DNA of 21,655 bases from Collodictyon triciliatum. Taxonomy: Eukaryota > CRuMs. The stretch is taken from positions 1 to 21,655 of the forward strand of contig JBHJMP010001180.1 in NCBI GenBank assembly GCA_043381765.1, written 5' to 3'. This document shows positions 1-10,100 of the stretch, piece after piece. How positions within the stretch are numbered: the stretch's first letter is position 1; each line of letters begins with the position of its first letter. Position numbers and translations under genes: made by a program. The notes beneath the pieces were generated by a model, which worked only from the letters and a program-made list of their open reading frames with translations, was not told the origin of the DNA and made no database searches.

Positions 1-114
1 AAGAGAAAAGAAAAAAGAGAAAAGAAAAAAGAGAAAAGAAAAAAGAGAAAAGAAAAAAGAGAAAAGAAAAAAGAGAAAAGAAAAAAGAGAAAAGAAAAAA
101 GAGAAAAGAAAAAA
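1..114. repeat. 14-bp tandem repeat (aagagaaaagaaaa), about 8 copies
   Basis: The unit aagagaaaagaaaa repeats essentially perfectly from the first base to about 114, then decays to aaaaag runs up to the UROD ATG at 135. The strand is pure purine. It lacks the pyrimidine tract expected of a 3' splice site, so it gives no support for a splice acceptor directly before the UROD exon. Confidence 0.95.
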
Positions 115-134
115 GAAAAAGAAAAAGAATTGCT

Positions 135-2249
135 ATGGATAAGGCTGCACGAGGGGAAAATGTAGAGCGTGTGCCAGTCTGGATCATGAGACAAGCTGGT
201 CGTTACCTTCCTGAGTACCGTCAGCTCATGAGAGACAAAGAATTCTTCCAGGTGAGGACAATTTCGAATTTTGCCAAAATATCTTTCTGGTCTCGAAAAA
301 TAGCCAAGTCGCCTTCTCATTCTTGTAGTATCTGATTTTGTGGTGAGAAAAAGAAAAGGAAGCAAACCCAATTATATGTGGCATATTTTTTTTTGAAAAG
401 TTAAGCCAAACTGTGGTGCTATGATATTTATTCATAGATTAATATTGGATTTTCTTGATATGAAGTAGTTTTTCATAATTAATCATGAAATTTCATCATA
501 AAGAGATGTTGAATTGCAACCACACAGTTATATATCATTTCTATGTCTTTTTACTTGTAATGCAATATACAACGGAAGAAATGACATTTCATATTGTAAT
601 ATTTTCCCTAAAAAATAATAATCAGGCATGCAGAACCCCCGAGATTGCGAGTGAAATCACCCTTCAACCAATCAACCGATTCCCACTGGATGCAGCCATC
701 ATATTCAGTGACATATTGGTTATCCCCCAAGCGATGGGAATGGAAGTGAAGGTCGCATTCCTTATATATATATTATTGATTTGATGTTGTTTATGGTGAG
801 ATTTTACAAGCTCATCTTAATTACCTCTGTACCGAGCAAAACATCTCACACTTAACTGTGTCCCTTTTATCGCCTACCCGTTATTATGAATTATTTTTAT
901 TTTATTTTGCAGTAATAGGTTTCTTATACCTGAAATATATAGAAATTCGATAAAATAACAAGAACTTCGATATTCACTGTTTTACATGAATCTTATTATC
1001 AGATGGAGAAAGGGTCTGGTCCTCATTTTCCATCTCCCCTGGTATCACCAGCAGATATTGAAAAATTGACCCCAGCGGACCAAATAGACGTCAACAAGTC
1101 TCTTGGCTATGTCTTTGAAGCCATCACTATGACCAGACAAAAACTTGGCGGGAAGGTTTTGCCTCTTACAATTAATGTCCTCTCAATGTCTCCCTTCGCC
1201 AATAGTACTGCTATTATTCGTACATACATATGTCGCCAACGAACATGGGTGGATACCACTTATATTGAAACTATCAATTCAACCATCTACTTCTCGCCGT
1301 CATATTTATCTCAATAGCTTTTATGCCCTTTTGCAGGTTCCATTGATAGGATTCTGCGGTGCTCCGTGGACGTTGCTTGCTTACATGACGGAAGGGAGTG
1401 GTTCTCGTCTATACTCTGTGGCCAAGACGTGGTTGTATCAGCACACCAAAGAATGCCACCAAATTCTTCAGCGTATCACTGACGTTGCCGTGGATTATCT
1501 CGTTGGTCAAGTGCTCGCTGGTGCTCAGGCCTTACAAGTCTTTGAATCTACTGCGGGTGAACTTAGTCCTGACGCTTTCAATGAATTCTCTCTTCCATAT
1601 CTGAAGCAAATATGCGAAAGGGTGAAAAGTAAGCTTATTGAAATCAAAAGGACCAATCCCGAGCTTCTCCATGTAATTTATTCATATACATACTATACAT
1701 TTCATGGAATCACCAAAAGCACTATGTTCTATGCAGAGATTGTTTCTTTCATAAGAATCGTTCTAAACGACCACAAGATGGTTGACAGATATCTTAGCTG
1801 GGACATTTTTCTTCTTCTCTTCTATGGCAGTGATATTATTCCATAGACACTAGTGATTACTATTTTATTTGCAGGATGAATCATTGCCGCCAATGATTGT
1901 GTTTGCCAAGGGAGCCCATTATGCGTTTGGGTCTTTGGCCAACAGCGGATACGATGCCATTTCGGTGGACTGGACCGTATCACCTGCAGCTGCTCGACAG
2001 CAAACGGCATTTTCCATCACTCTACAGGGAAACATGGACCCAGGGCTGTTGTTCGGGCCAGAGGATTTAATCCGCAAAGAAGCTCGCCGTATGGTTGACG
2101 GGTTTGGGCCTCAGAAGTTAATCGGCAATCTAGGCCATGGAATGCACCCTTCGCACGACCCCGCCAAGCTTGGTGCCTACATCGATGAAATTCAAAAGTA
2201 CTCCAAGGCCCTGGTAGAGAAGCAGTCAGCCAGTAAGGAGCCATCATAA
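135..2249 (+). CDS. UROD: Uroporphyrinogen decarboxylase (heme biosynthesis), 5 exons
   Basis: Exons read as 135-251, 626-751, 1003-1155, 1337-1672 and 1875-2249; all junctions are phase 0 and give 368 residues, against 367 in human UROD. The family enzyme decarboxylates the four acetate side chains of uroporphyrinogen III to give coproporphyrinogen III, in the cytosol of non-plant eukaryotes. Seen directly: [12 protein letters not shown] near residue 18 (substrate-binding arginines), IIFSDIL with the catalytic Asp near 68, [10 protein letters not shown] with Tyr near 148, FES with Ser near 203, and NLGHGM with His near 332. All active-site residues of the family are present. The first ATG of this frame lies just after a purine repeat and leaves the protein about 18 residues short at the N-terminus compared with human, so a 5' exon may lie outside the window. 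Exon 2 could also end at 745 (GTGAAG donor); ending at 751 keeps the family length. Family call very sure, start uncertain. Confidence 0.95.
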
Positions 2250-2250
2250 A

Positions 2251-2267
2251 AATAAAAAATAAATAAA
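2251..2267 (+). terminator. Overlapping AATAAA poly(A) signals downstream of UROD
   Basis: AATAAA occurs at 2251-2256, 2258-2263 and 2262-2267, beginning two bases after the UROD stop codon. This is the usual eukaryotic cleavage/polyadenylation hexamer. The region is A-rich, so chance matches are possible. Confidence 0.4.
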
Positions 2268-2414
2268 AATAGCAACCTTCGCTTTGAAGGAGAGCAAACC
2301 TAGCGTTGCCGTGTTGCTCTCGTTGTATGTCGTGGTCGATTCGTACATCTCGCTTAAACTGCATGCCAGGATGTGTTGGTGTGTAGCAATATCTTCTGGT
2401 AATATACCTCCAAA

Positions 2415-2497
2415 ACAAAAAAGAAGTATCGAATAACGGGAAAAAAAAAACAAAAAGCAAGTATCAAACAAAAGGAAAAAAAATAAAAAGCAAGTAT
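2415..2497. repeat. Imperfect A-rich tandem repeat, unit about 33 bp
   Basis: The block aaaaagcaagtat occurs at 2452-2464 and 2485-2497, and a variant (aaaaagaagtat) lies at about 2416-2427. Each of the first two is followed by a spacer ending in GG plus a run of A. The middle stretch atcgaataacggg at 2428-2440, followed by ten A, resembles the atcgaataaagg plus A core of the insertions at 2548 and 5481. Confidence 0.6.
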
Positions 2498-2547
2498 GAC
2501 CAATATGGGGGTTCTTTTTGTCTTAGTGGCGAATAACTGTATTTTCC

Positions 2548-2585
2548 GCTTACCTCGCTACACTTTGAATCGAATAAAGGAAAAA
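2548..2585 (+). mobile_element. Tiny A-tailed retroposon-like insertion, copy A
   Basis: A 38-bp insert ending in gaataaagg plus A residues sits between two perfect copies of aataactgtattttcc (2532-2547 and 2586-2601), as expected of a target-site duplication. The 3' part (core 2562-2587, 26 bp) is identical to 5490-5515 in an IFT56 intron. A fixed 3' end, A-tail, variable 5' end and flanking duplication are the marks of a 5'-truncated, LINE-mobilised retroposon. The parent element is not in the window. The duplications and the shared core are seen; the mechanism is inferred. Confidence 0.55.
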
Positions 2586-3145
2586 AATAACTGTATTTTC
2601 CACTTTATCACGAATTGGCTCGATCATCCGAATGGGAAATTCGTTACGTTTCGATCAGAGGTAAAAGCAAAAAGCAACGAATCTTGTGCTCTATCGATTG
2701 ACAAGAATCCCCAACCCAACGCCAAGGCTGCTTTGCTGCGGCCGGGGCTGTGCCATCTTCTCGCAAGACAGTAAATATCGCAACCCTATCGATCATGCAC
2801 AAGAGAGGCCTGAAAAGAGGAGCTCTCTGTATTCATCATATTCACAAGCATAAGAAAAAAAGAAAAAAAAAAGAAAAGCTTCGATGCGCCAAGAATTTTG
2901 CAGTAGCGAAAGCTCTAGAGGTTCTCCTATTTTCTTCTTTCTTTCTCCTTTTCCTCTGCCTCATCCTCAAACAGCAACAACTGTGCAGACTCACTGAAAG
3001 GAAAAGTCTGTCAGGATCACCGAGGAAAAGACAACATTCTCTTTCGCTCAAGCCTTGAATCTACATATTTATGTGCTTTTAATAGGAACCCGGTCACACA
3101 CAGACACCAAAGTACGCAACCACACACCCCAAAGTTTCTTCAAGC

Positions 3146-6100
3146 ATGAACCTTTCTCGCACAAAGCCAGTTTCTTCAGGGTTACCAAAAGACACAAAGA
3201 AGAAGAAAAAGAAGATCCCGAAACTCGAAGATTTGATCGCCACCCGCGACTACCTTGGAGCCACTACTTTGCTAGAGGTATGTTTTTTTTCTCCTCTATC
3301 GCCTCTTGGTGATTTCTTCGTCTTATTTGATATTCTGAATTAAACTGGATGAAAGTGGAGATTTGGCAAACTCAAATGAGCTTATCTTCTCCCTCTATTA
3401 ATTGAATCTTTATGCAAGTATTTGATATTTTCGAACCATTCGAGCGTATAGAGTATATGATGAAATAAATATCTGTGAAAACCATATATGACGATCAAAA
3501 CTATATCACTATTCAGAAGCGAAGGCCTGTTTGATGAAATGATTAGAGACGCAGCAATAATAAACCATATTTGATGAATAAATACCGTTTAGTTCCAAAA
3601 AGCCACAAAAGAGGGAGATGATAAGATTCTCCTTTGGTTGGCTTACTCTGCCTTCCATTTGGGCGACTTCAAGAAGGCACTCAAGGTAGGAATTTTTTTC
3701 GGTGCCCTATTGAGAGAAAATAGACAGGAAACGATAAAATGATAATGAATTAATGTCCCCAATCAGCTAGTCTCAAGCATGATGTGTAATTTTAGATTTA
3801 TTGTCCTTACATATAATTAAAATAATCATATAGACCTATCAAGATCTACTTGCAATCCCAAACACTGACCCAATTGTCCATGTATACGTATCTTGCTGCT
3901 ATTTTTACATGGGAATGTATAAAGAGGCTGAAGAGGAGGCTAACAAAGGTATATTATGTTTACAATAAATTTCCTTCCAAATTGATGATTCATTTGAATA
4001 CCCTCAACAACTGCTTGCCTTTTTTTTTTTTTTTTTTAAGAAAACAAATATGTGGTACGTATTCCTTTTAAAAATTTCGGTTATGCTAGGACCGGAGTGC
4101 TCTCTACAGAATCGAATATTATTTCACATCGCCCATAAAATGAATGATGAAAATAAGTTGATGGGTCATCACCAAAAGCTGGAAGATACAATCGAGGACC
4201 AGGTCTTATTACTAGATTTTTTTATTTGGATATCTATCCAAATGCATATTCCAAACACAACATGCTCATAGGTAAGGGAATACAGAAAGAAACTAAACCA
4301 TCTCCACCATTAGTTGTGTTTATCTTCAATTCACTGTCTTCGAAGCCACTACCAGGAAGCCATAGACATTTATAAGAGAATTCTACTGGAGAAGAGAGAA
4401 TTCCTAGCCTTGAATGTATACGTGGCTATGTGTTATTACAAGCTGGATTATTATGATGTGTCGCACGAGGTTTTGGGAGTGTAATGATACCAACACTTCG
4501 TTTAAATTTTATTCATTTCTTTTTGTTATGATAATTCTGTTGCATTTTTTCTCGAATAAGTATTTCATTCTAGTGAATCAGAACACATTGCATATAATCT
4601 GTTTACATAATACCCTTTTTTCTCTCTTCTTTTCAGGTATCTGCAGCAGCACCCAGATAGTGGCATAGCACTCAACCTGAAAGCGTGCAATCACTTCAGA
4701 TTATACAATGGTAAAGCAGCAGAAGCAGAGATAAAAGAATTTCTAGATTCTTCGAGTTATTCACATGCAAGTGCACAGGATTTGATGAGGCACAATATGG
4801 TTTGTAATGGTTACATTAGACTCCCTTTTCTTTTTTCTGTCTCTATTTCTCTCCTTTATTTTTTCTTGGAATGAGAGACAAAAGGGGTTCGGTAGTTATA
4901 ATCTGTAATTTTCAATCTCACTTTATCTAGTCATTTGTTGTGATACATGTACTACTTAGCTATCTAATCTTTTACAACAGGTGGTTTTTCGAAATGGAGA
5001 AAATGCCCTTCAAACACTCGCTGCACTTGTTGATGTAATCCCTGAAGCACGATTAAACCTCGTAATATTTCATTTGAGAAATGAAGAGTTCCAGGAGGCC
5101 TATGAGCTGATGAAAGACCTGGAGCCAACAACACCGCAGGTGAGCTAACTTTGCACAAAAAACATAAATGAGTATATTAACTAATACTACTGTTTCATTC
5201 TGGTGAACAGGAGTATATTCTGAAAGGAGTCGTACATGCTGCTATCGGTCAACAAACAGACTCCAGAGATCATCTAAGGACAGCACAGCAGTATTTTCAG
5301 CTGGTTGGAGCTTCGGCCAGTGAATGTGATACTATTCCTGGGAGGCAGTGTATGGCGCAATGTTTCTTTCTTCTGAAGCAGTTTGAGGACGTCTTAATTT
5401 ACTTGAATTCAATCAAGGTGAGCAAACTACCAACAAGTATGCGTATTATTTTATTACAGTCGGATTTTTTTTTATTCTATCTGGATCATACTTTGAATCG
5501 AATAAAGGAAAAAAAATTCTATATGGGTCATTTTATTTTGAAATGAAAATGTAATTATACATTTTTTTCTTCTTTTTTAAATATCAGAGCTATTTTTACA
5601 ATGATGATGACTTCAACAACAACCTTGGAGTGGCCAAGGCAGCAACTGGAGCCTTTAAAGATGCGGAAGAAACGTTCCTCCTCATCCAGAATGAAAGATA
5701 TAAGTTGGAATACCACTATCAGGCTTGGCTTGCTCGTTGCTGTAATTTTTTCTTTTCCTCTATTCATTTATCGCATGCAAATATGTTAATTCACTGGTGT
5801 AGGTATGTAAAAATCAAAACCATTCACTTATTATCCTTATTCAATCTTTACGAATCACCCTAGACATTATGAATGGAAAAGCACGACTTGCATGGGAACT
5901 TTATTTAAAAATGGAGACATCTGGAGAATCATTTAGTATTTTGCAGTTGATAGCTAATGATTGCTATAAAGTATCACTCATTTTCCACTTGCCTTGTCCA
6001 GCCTTCAAAAATATTCACTTTTATTTTTTTTCTGTCAAAGATAACATAAATTGACACAATTAATCACCTTACGGCTTCTTCGATTTCATTTTGCGAATCG

Positions 6101-6542
6101 ATAGTGACGTTTTGATATTCTTTTCTCATCGTCTACTTATAAAAAACAGGTCGGTGAGTTCTATTATTCCGCGAAAGCTTTCGATGTGTTGGAGCGACTG
6201 GACCCAAATCCCGAGTACTGGGAGGGAAAAAGAGGCGCTTGTGTGGTGATTTTTTTTGTTTTGGTTTTGTCTACGATGCCCCATTTATTGCACGTTTTGC
6301 TGTGAGTATGTTGATATTTTCTTTCTAAAATATGATTCTTGTTTCATGCTCACATACTCCACATCTACTTACAGGGTGTCTTCCAACGTGTAATTGCCGG
6401 AAATGAGTCGAAAGAACTTTTGCGGGATGTTGTGAGTATGCTGCGGAATACTAACAACCCGCAGGTGGAATACATCATCCGCATAATCAAAAAATGGGCG
6501 AAGGAAAACGGTGTTCAGGTAACTCATTGTATTTCGGATTAA
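3146..6542 (+). CDS. IFT56: Intraflagellar transport protein IFT56 (TTC26/DYF-13), 12 exons
   Basis: Exons: 3146-3277, 3593-3685, 3834-3948, 4090-4202, 4314-4480, 4637-4799, 4981-5139, 5211-5417, 5588-5741, 5864-5970, 6150-6245 and 6375-6542; 557 residues, against 554 for human TTC26. Frame is continuous through every junction. IFT56 is a tetratricopeptide subunit of the IFT-B complex, which carries cargo along ciliary microtubules during assembly. It matches the human protein end to end: a lysine-rich N-terminus followed by [13 protein letters not shown], then [86 protein letters not shown] and [23 protein letters not shown] helices run through most of the length. The end is ambiguous: either read-through to TAA at 6540-6542, or splicing from 6518 (GTAACT) to 6653, which adds three codons and stops at 6664, giving 553 residues. 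Identification is near certain. Confidence 0.96.
4224..4243. repeat. Perfect 8-bp inverted repeat with 4-base loop in an IFT56 intron
   Basis: The arms ATTTGGAT (4224-4231) and ATCCAAAT (4236-4243) flank ATCT. It lies in the 111-nt intron between IFT56 exons 4 and 5 and could form a short hairpin in the pre-mRNA. Chance occurrence cannot be excluded in AT-rich sequence. Confidence 0.5.
5481..5515 (+). mobile_element. Tiny A-tailed retroposon-like insertion, copy B, in an IFT56 intron
   Basis: A 35-bp insert ending in gaataaagg plus A residues lies in the intron between exons 8 and 9 of IFT56. Its last 26 bp (5490-5515) equal 2562-2587. It is flanked by attctat at 5474-5480 and 5516-5522, a 7-bp direct repeat different from the flanks of copy A. 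Sequence upstream of the core diverges from copy A within a few bases, as expected from independent 5' truncation. It is on the same strand as the host gene. Confidence 0.5.
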
Positions 6543-7186
6543 TTTGTATGTTTGTGCAAAGAGGAGTTTTACTGTCTTGATAATCTGCCAAGTAAAATAT
6601 ATCTCCAAAGGATGAAATTATCACTTTTAATATTTGCGACACAAATCATCAGGTGGGCCAGTGAGCCATTTCGACAAAAATAAATCGCGAGAACAAAAAA
6701 AAAAAAAAAGAAGCTGGGGATAGCTCTTCTCTTTCAGAAGAATTAAACGGGAGGAACTGGTGAGGGTGGTGAGGGGCGGATGCGAAACCTAAAAAAAACA
6801 AAAGCAAAAAAAACAAAAGGAAAAGGAAGAAAGGAAGAAAGCAAAAAGCAATCTGCTCCACCCTTTTCCGGATTTGATCATTACATGAAAACGGACTAAA
6901 GAGGATAATATTTGTGGCTTAGCGAGGATAGCACTGGGATAGCGTCCCCGGTGCCGAGCGTCCAGCAAATCACCTGCGACCGGATGCTTGAGCTTGGGCG
7001 CAGAGATTCACCGCGAAATCTTGCAGACCTCTCCAACCTTTGGCTTCGAGAGCGCAAAAGAAGAAAATAGACGCAAAAAGAAGAAGAAAATAGACGCAAA
7101 AAGGAGCAGAAGAAAACAGACACACACGAAGTAAACAAACACGAAGCAGATAAACAAGATAAAACACGCACAAGACCAGCACCGAG
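6543..7186. other. Intergenic region between IFT56 and the KH-GYF gene
   Basis: AATAAA at 6679-6684 follows both possible IFT56 stops and is a plausible poly(A) signal. From about 6900 the GC content rises, suggesting the promoter and 5' UTR of the next gene. A 20-bp direct repeat lies at 7060-7102. No RNA gene or convincing coding frame is seen; long frames on the minus strand are Phe/Ser/Leu-rich readings of purine runs. Confidence 0.6.
7060..7102. repeat. 20-bp direct repeat, period 23, in the probable 5' UTR of the KH-GYF gene
   Basis: The sequence gaagaaaatagacgcaaaaa occurs identically at 7060-7079 and 7083-7102, followed by a decayed third copy near 7105-7120. It lies 85-127 bases before the ATG at 7187, so it is probably transcribed leader. 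Confidence 0.8.
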
Positions 7187-10100
7187 ATGGACGGCGCAGG
7201 AATCGACGATCAGCAGCCCAAGAAGAGACGCACAGGCTTCTCAGACGGACCAGGGGACTCGGACTTTGAGAGTGGCCGCGACTGGGTGTGTGAGCGCTCT
7301 TTCCTGCCCTTGCCTTCCCTATGACCCAACCGCACCCGTGTGTGAGCAATCTTTCTCGCCCCGCTCTGTGTGCAGGCACCCAACGACAAGAAAGCCTCGC
7401 TTGAGTCTCAACGCTACAACGCAGTCCCGCCGCCCGGCCACCACAGTCGCGAGCAAAGAGCCCAACGGTTCCAGGAACCACAAGGTCTGCTCCTGCATGC
7501 AAACCTCTTTTTCTCACACACAGCCCAAGCAACAGCCTCGGCTACCGTCGCCCCCTTATGCGTTTTCGTGTCTTGTTTGTGTGTAGTTTCTAAGCCTATT
7601 TTTTTTTTTTTTCTGTGATTCCGCCATCTTGTCTCGTCTCTTCATTCCATCTGCTTTCACGTGCGTGTATTTGGTTGGGAATAGCCCCATTCGCACTTAT
7701 TTTAGTCGGATCACGTATTTAACAAATATTCGCGCCGTAAACGTCTCCTTGGCTGTGGGCGGCTTTAGATGCAAGACAAGGTCAACATGGGGAGGAAGGA
7801 AGACAAAGCCATAGTCATGGCCACAGGGGCCCTAGCTCCCGTGTTGATATTCCTTTCCGCACATACCCTGAAGTCGACTTTTTGGGTAAGCTATGCTTGT
7901 TTTTTTTTTTTTTTGTTACGTTTTATTAATGGAACAGCGTCGGTATCATTTGCCAGCCACTTTGTCTTATCTAGATGGATATAGCATCATACTCACCAAT
8001 CGACCTATCGTTCATAACACTCCTATCTTACTCTCTCTACAGCGCTTTCTTCATTTTTTGCATTCATTTTTTGAAATGATCTCAGTATGATTTTACAATT
8101 CATGAACCATGTATTGAAAGCGAGGTTGTTTAATATGCAGAACTACTGAAGACAGAGTCCTCAACTCTTCGCTTCATGGAATCTGATACCAAATGCCAAA
8201 TAATCCTGAAAGGCAGAGGATTTGAAAGAGTGAAGACATTTTTTTCTTAAATGTTACTGGGACCTTCTGAATATTTGCTTGTGTGCTGTGTCAAAACCAA
8301 CTGTTCTATCCCAAGACTGTCTGCTAACTGTCTTTTTTTTTTTTTTTATTTGCAGCCCGAAACCACCGATGAAGATATGCACATTATCATCAACGGTCCT
8401 GATTACTCTACAGTGGGGGATGCCAAGTCTGACCTATTGATGTTTTTGAATGACACCCAAGTTCATCAACGATTCAAAGGTAATAAGAATAAATCAGGGG
8501 TATCTAACCTATTGTATACCGAAAACGGCTTTAGATTCGTTACCTCCCAATATACACTACAGAAATAAGAGCCCACACAAATGTATCGGGCACACATTTT
8601 TCATTTTCATTTCTCAAGTTAACTTAAACGCATACTAAATACTAAGATATTTCTCCATTCGTTTTTTTTCCCTTCATTTTTCGCTATTTTCAATCTTGGA
8701 AAAGTGCGTCAGGCCCCACGATTTACCTCTGCTCCTACCTCAGAGAATGAGACACCCATCTGGTACTATGTCAGCAAACAGACAAACGAGCAAGTTGGTC
8801 CTATGACACTTAGCAAGATGCGCTCTCTTTACGGATCACGCGAAGTTGACGACAATTCTTATGTTTGGAATGACAGCATGGACGGCTGGAAATTCATTCA
8901 CCAGCTACCGGACTTGAAGAGAGATTTACAAAACGGACCCTCATCCAAATCGACATCGGATTCGGTAATTGTATGTATTCCTAATCGAGTTGTCGGTCTT
9001 TTTATTGGAAAAGGTGGAGCACACATAAAGGACTTTGAGATGAGATATGGAACGAAGATACAGCCCCAAAAAGAAGCAGACATGTTTCCTGGAACTCAAG
9101 AAAGAGAACTCACTATAGTTGGCCCGCCCCAAAGCGTTGATGCGACAAAGCAAGGGATTCTCTCTTGGGTTGCTGAGGTGATGGTGCATACATATTTGGT
9201 CACCTCCCCTGAATTAATATTTCTTTCCCATTTTAAATCCTAAATTTTTAAGTCTTTTCAGAACTGCGTGCATATATTATGAATAGACAATGAGTGTCCA
9301 ACAACATCGTAACCATAGCCTTATGCGTATCCACTGCAGGTGTGCGACAAAGGTCCAGGTCAAGGCCCACCTTCCTCTGGTACTGGGGGCTATCGCTCGA
9401 ATGCAACACCTGGAGCTGAAGTTGTTCAAGTCCCCAACTCGGTGATTGGTTTTCTTATTGGAAAGGCTGGTGCAAAAATCATCGAACTACAAGCCAAATC
9501 CGGTGCCAAAATCCAAACTGGTAAAGACAGCGAATCCGACCCAGTAGCAAACACTAGGCCAGTGTATATCTCTGGGGAACCTCAACAGGTCGCTGCTGCC
9601 AAACAATTAGTACATGAGACAATATCAGAGGTTGGTATTATCGCGGCATCATTTTTTTTTTTAATTATGGATGGATAGATGTTTGGTAGATGATACAACT
9701 AAAACCCAACTATGTAGGCAAACCAGAGGAGTCAAGGCTCTGGCGGAGGGAGCTCGTATGGGCCTAATGGAGGCCACAGTGGCTCGTCATCAGAAGAGCT
9801 TATGGTGCCAGGGACAGCTGTGGGGATGATTATTGGGAAAGGGGGATCAAAAATTCAAGAGTTACAGTCGCTCACGGGAGCCAAAATCCAGCTCGTAACC
9901 ACCTTTAACCCTCCAAACAGCGCTGCTGATCGACCCTTCACAATTACTGGAACACACGACCAGCGACAGCGAGCAAAACAGATGATTCATGAATTGATAA
10001 ACGAGGTAATAGTCCAGCAGCATCACCATTGTATACCTGATATATTCAACTTTATTGTAGTCCACGAAAACTTTTAAGGAAGCAAATCCAGTAGCAAAGA

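Larger units (their letters stand above)
2250..3145. other. Intergenic region between UROD and IFT56
   Basis: No conserved coding sequence is seen. Overlapping AATAAA motifs at 2251-2267, directly after the UROD stop, could serve as poly(A) signals. At 2415-2497 there are short imperfect direct repeats in A-rich sequence, and at 2532-2601 a small insertion flanked by a 16-bp duplication. From 2750 to 3145 the sequence is mixed, with purine runs, and probably holds the IFT56 promoter and 5' UTR; I see no clear TATA box. Short open frames here are lysine- or phenylalanine-rich and have no family resemblance. Confidence 0.7.

Noticed and set aside
2496-2774. Open frame downstream of UROD as a gene
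   Set aside because: It runs through the direct repeats and the retroposon-like insertion, has no recognisable domain, and its similarity to a frame at 5352-5546 is only the shared 26-bp core.
6896-7532. Minus-strand frames of 70-174 aa before the KH-GYF gene
   Set aside because: Cys/Ser/Phe/Leu-rich readings of the purine-rich leader and of the antisense of exons 1-2, with no family resemblance.
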